DNA of 64,000 nucleotides, from positions 62,001 to 126,000 of the forward strand of contig MSXR01000016.1 in assembly GCA_002083655.1 (NCBI GenBank), written 5' to 3'. Made by a program: the position numbers and the translations under genes. The notes below the pieces were generated by a model that saw only the letters and a list, made by a program, of their open reading frames with translations, did no database searches and had not been told where the DNA came from. The stretch's first letter is position 1, and every line of letters begins with the position of its first letter. Below, piece after piece: positions 61,797-64,000 of this stretch. Source of the DNA: Proteobacteria bacterium ST_bin14 (GTDB lineage Bacteria > Pseudomonadota > Alphaproteobacteria > Sphingomonadales > Sphingomonadaceae).

Positions 61797-64000
61797 GCTG
61801 CCACTGTTGCGGGCCGACCGTCATCGCGCAAGACGATGTAGATCGCCGGGATTACCAGCACCGTCAGCAAGGTCGACGAAGCCAGGCCAAACAGCAGCGA
61901 GATGGCGAGGCCCTGGAAGATTGGATCGGTCAGGATAACGCCTGCGCCGATCATGGCTGCCGCCGCCGTGAGCGCGATTGGCTTGAAGCGAATCATGCCC
62001 GCCTCCAGCAGCGTATCGCGCAGCGACTTGTCGGGCGCGCGGGCGTGGTTGATGAAATCGACCAGCAGGATCGAATTGCGCACGATGATGCCGGCCAGCG
62101 CAATGAATCCGATCATCGACGTCGCGGTGAAGGGTGCCGCGAACAGCATATGGCCGATGACGATGCCGACCAAGGTCAGCGGAATAGGCGTCAGAATCAC
62201 CAACGGCAGCTTGAAATTGCGGAACTGGCCGACGACCAGCACATAGATTGCGAGCAACGCGACCCCGAACGCCGCGCCCATATCGCGGAAGGTGACCCAG
62301 GTGATCTCCCACTCGCCGTCCCAGAGGAGCGCAGGCTTGCTCTCGTTATCGGGCTGGCCGTTGAGGCGGATTTCCGGCTTGACCAGGCCATGCGCCTTCC
62401 AGTCGAACTTGTTCACCGCATCATTGACCGCGAGCATGCCGTAGATCGGCGCTTCGTAGCGCCCGGCGAGCTCGGCGGTCACCATCGTCGCGCCGCGCCC
62501 GTCACGGCGGAAGATGCTTTGGCCCCCAGGCTGCATCTTCGCCTCAACCAACTCGCCGAGCTGGATGAGTTGCGGGCCGCCCGACCCTTGCGTCACAGCC
62601 ACCGGCGTGGTGGCAAGCGCCTGACTCCAGCTGCGCTGCGACTGATCGAGCGCGATCTGGATCGGCAACGGATCGCGCCCGCCGCCGCGCGGGGCATAGC
62701 CAATAATCTGGTCACCGAGCAGCGCCCCGATGCTGTCGAACAGCTGGCGTTCGGACAGACCATATTGGTCGAGCTTGTCGCGATCGGGGATCAGGCGCAG
62801 TTCTGGGCGCGGATCGCCGAAACTGTTATCGACGTCGACAATGTACGGCACCGATTTGAAGATCGCCTCCAGCTGGGCCGCCGTCGCGCGACGGACGGCT
62901 TCATCGGGGCCATAGACTTCGGCGAGCAGGGTCGCGAGCACCGGCGGGCCGGGGGGCGTCTCGACAACCTTGATCGAGCTACCAAGTGGGAGCGGCAGAG
63001 CTTTCAGTTTCTCGCGCAGCACGACGGCGATGGCGTGGCTGGCGCGTGCGCGATCTTCCTTGGGGGCGAGCGTGACCATCAGGTCGCCCATTTCGGGGCG
63101 CGCGCGCAGGAAATAATGGCGGACGAGGCCATTGAAATTGAACGGCGCTGAGGTGCCGGCATAGGCTTCCATCGCCTCGACCTCGGGCACGGTGCGGACG
63201 ATCGCGGCGGCCTGTTCGAGCGCGCGCGAGGTCGCTTCGAGGCTGCTGCCCTCGGGCAGATCGACGACGAGCTGGACTTCGCTCTTATTGTCGAAGGGCA
63301 GGAGTTTGACCGTGACCGCTTTGAAATAGAACATCGAGCAGGCAACCAGCGTGGCGACACCGACCGCGATCAGGAACAGCCGCGCGCTCTGCTTGGTGGC
63401 GATCACGCGGCTCGCAACGCGGGCATAAAGCAGACCGAGCTTGCCCCCATGATGATCGGCATGATGGTCCGCATAGGCGTGGCCGTCGCTGGTCGCCGAG
63501 CGGGCGAAGCGAATCATCAACCAGGGTGCGATGATCACCGCGACGAAGAAGCTGAACACCATCGCGGCAGACGCATTGACCGGGATCGGTGCCATGTACG
63601 GCCCCATCAGCCCAGAGACGAACAGCATCGGCAGCAGTGCGGCGACCACGGTCAGCGTCGCGACAATGGTCGGGTTACCGACTTCCGACACCGCGTCGAC
63701 CGCCGCGTCGATCCGGCTGCGGTCATCCTTCATCGCCCAGTGACGCGCGATGTTCTCGATCATCACGATCGCATCGTCGACCAGGATACCAATCGAAAAG
63801 ATCAGCGCGAACAGGCTGACACGGTTGATCGTGAAGCCCATCAGCTTGGAGGCAAACATCGTTAGCAGGATGGTCGTCGGGATGACGATCGCGGTGACGC
63901 CCGCTTCGCGCCAGCCGATCGCAAAACCGATCAGGATGACGATTGAGACGGTCGCGAGCGCCAAGTGAAAAAGCAGCTCGTTCGCCTTGTCATTGGCGCT
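61793..64000 (-). CDS. RND-family efflux transporter permease, 5' end outside
   Basis: The visible part is the last 735 codons of a gene running in from beyond the window. It shows the conserved GILVDDAIVMIENI helix, the large periplasmic loop with WEITWVTFRDMG, and the C-terminal membrane bundle ending AIYIVLRDDG, as in HAE-1 type AcrB-like permeases. It would export small molecules with a membrane-fusion partner encoded further upstream. Its stop overlaps the ArsR start as ATGA. Substrate unknown; the sulfur neighbours hint at thiol or sulfide-derived compounds. Confidence 0.92.
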   Translation of the reverse strand, partial: SANDKANELLFHLALATVSIVILIGFAIGWREAGVTAIVIPTTILLTMFASKLMGFTINRVSLFALIFSIGILVDDAIVMIENIARHWAMKDDRSRIDAAVDAVSEVGNPTIVATLTVVAALLPMLFVSGLMGPYMAPIPVNASAAMVFSFFVAVIIAPWLMIRFARSATSDGHAYADHHADHHGGKLGLLYARVASRVIATKQSARLFLIAVGVATLVACSMFYFKAVTVKLLPFDNKSEVQLVVDLPEGSSLEATSRALEQAAAIVRTVPEVEAMEAYAGTSAPFNFNGLVRHYFLRARPEMGDLMVTLAPKEDRARASHAIAVVLREKLKALPLPLGSSIKVVETPPGPPVLATLLAEVYGPDEAVRRATAAQLEAIFKSVPYIVDVDNSFGDPRPELRLIPDRDKLDQYGLSERQLFDSIGALLGDQIIGYAPRGGGRDPLPIQIALDQSQRSWSQALATTPVAVTQGSGGPQLIQLGELVEAKMQPGGQSIFRRDGRGATMVTAELAGRYEAPIYGMLAVNDAVNKFDWKAHGLVKPEIRLNGQPDNESKPALLWDGEWEITWVTFRDMGAAFGVALLAIYVLVVGQFRNFKLPLVILTPIPLTLVGIVIGHMLFAAPFTATSMIGFIALAGIIVRNSILLVDFINHARAPDKSLRDTLLEAGMIRFKPIALTAAAAMIGAGVILTDPIFQGLAISLLFGLASSTLLTVLVIPAIYIVLRDDGRPATVAA

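Noticed and set aside
31005..64000. Second copy of the tRNA-Val 3' end as the right attachment site
   Set aside because: I looked for the CCACGCCCACCA end by eye and found no convincing repeat; a computed search could miss-proof this.

Overview
The window is high-GC DNA from an alphaproteobacterium, most likely a sphingomonad. A cell-cycle regulator of the DUF1013/TrcR family, a CpdR-type response regulator, a SapC-family protein and DUF1192/DUF1289 small proteins point that way. No rRNA is present and there is one tRNA. The taxonomic call is inference from gene content.

Bases 1-31,000 look chromosomal. In order they hold a truncated C-terminus, a YjhX-type toxin homologue, a ROK sugar kinase, aconitase with a coupled GFA protein, and a sulfide-response cluster (TSUP exporter, rhodanese, BigR-like ArsR regulator, divergent persulfide-dioxygenase-like MBL protein). 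An acyl-CoA ligase, a membrane diguanylate cyclase, ClpA, a quinone oxidoreductase, two GSTs, an LpxH-like phosphoesterase with a glycosyltransferase, TrcR, a DEAD-box helicase, a D-2-hydroxyacid dehydrogenase, SapC, N-formylglutamate amidohydrolase and CpdR follow. Two patches of AT-richer orphan genes interrupt it: a lipoprotein gene set at 11.5-12.9 kb and a membrane protein at 17-17.9 kb. A probable small RNA with its own promoter and terminator lies at about 29.36-29.47 kb.

A tRNA-Val(GAC) at 30,930 marks the left edge of an integrated element. Just inside it are a double-HTH regulator and a tyrosine recombinase, then a mobilisation module (MobC-like protein and relaxase) without a conjugation apparatus. 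The cargo is defence-like. It has a 1.4-kaa nuclease/Eco57I-type methylase on the + strand. On the - strand, transcribed toward it, are a sigma-factor-like protein, an SNF2/RapA-like helicase, a sacsin-type HATPase, and the four-gene Qat system (qatA-D). Methylase, helicase and ATPase together match the composition described as Hma (helicase-methylase-ATPase), here with Qat and the mobilisation genes lying inside it. A double-HTH/adenine-methylase fusion follows at 55-56 kb.

Bases 56.3-64 kb form a second sulfur-handling region. It has another TSUP exporter and MBL persulfide-dioxygenase-like protein, a peroxiredoxin, and a BigR paralogue lacking the sensing cysteines. An overlapping operon then encodes an RND pump, a cysteine-pair ArsR regulator, thioredoxin 2, a secreted DsrE-like protein and a di-haem cytochrome c resembling thiosulfate dehydrogenase. 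It partly duplicates the module at 5-7.5 kb. The right end of the element was not found, so this region may be further cargo.
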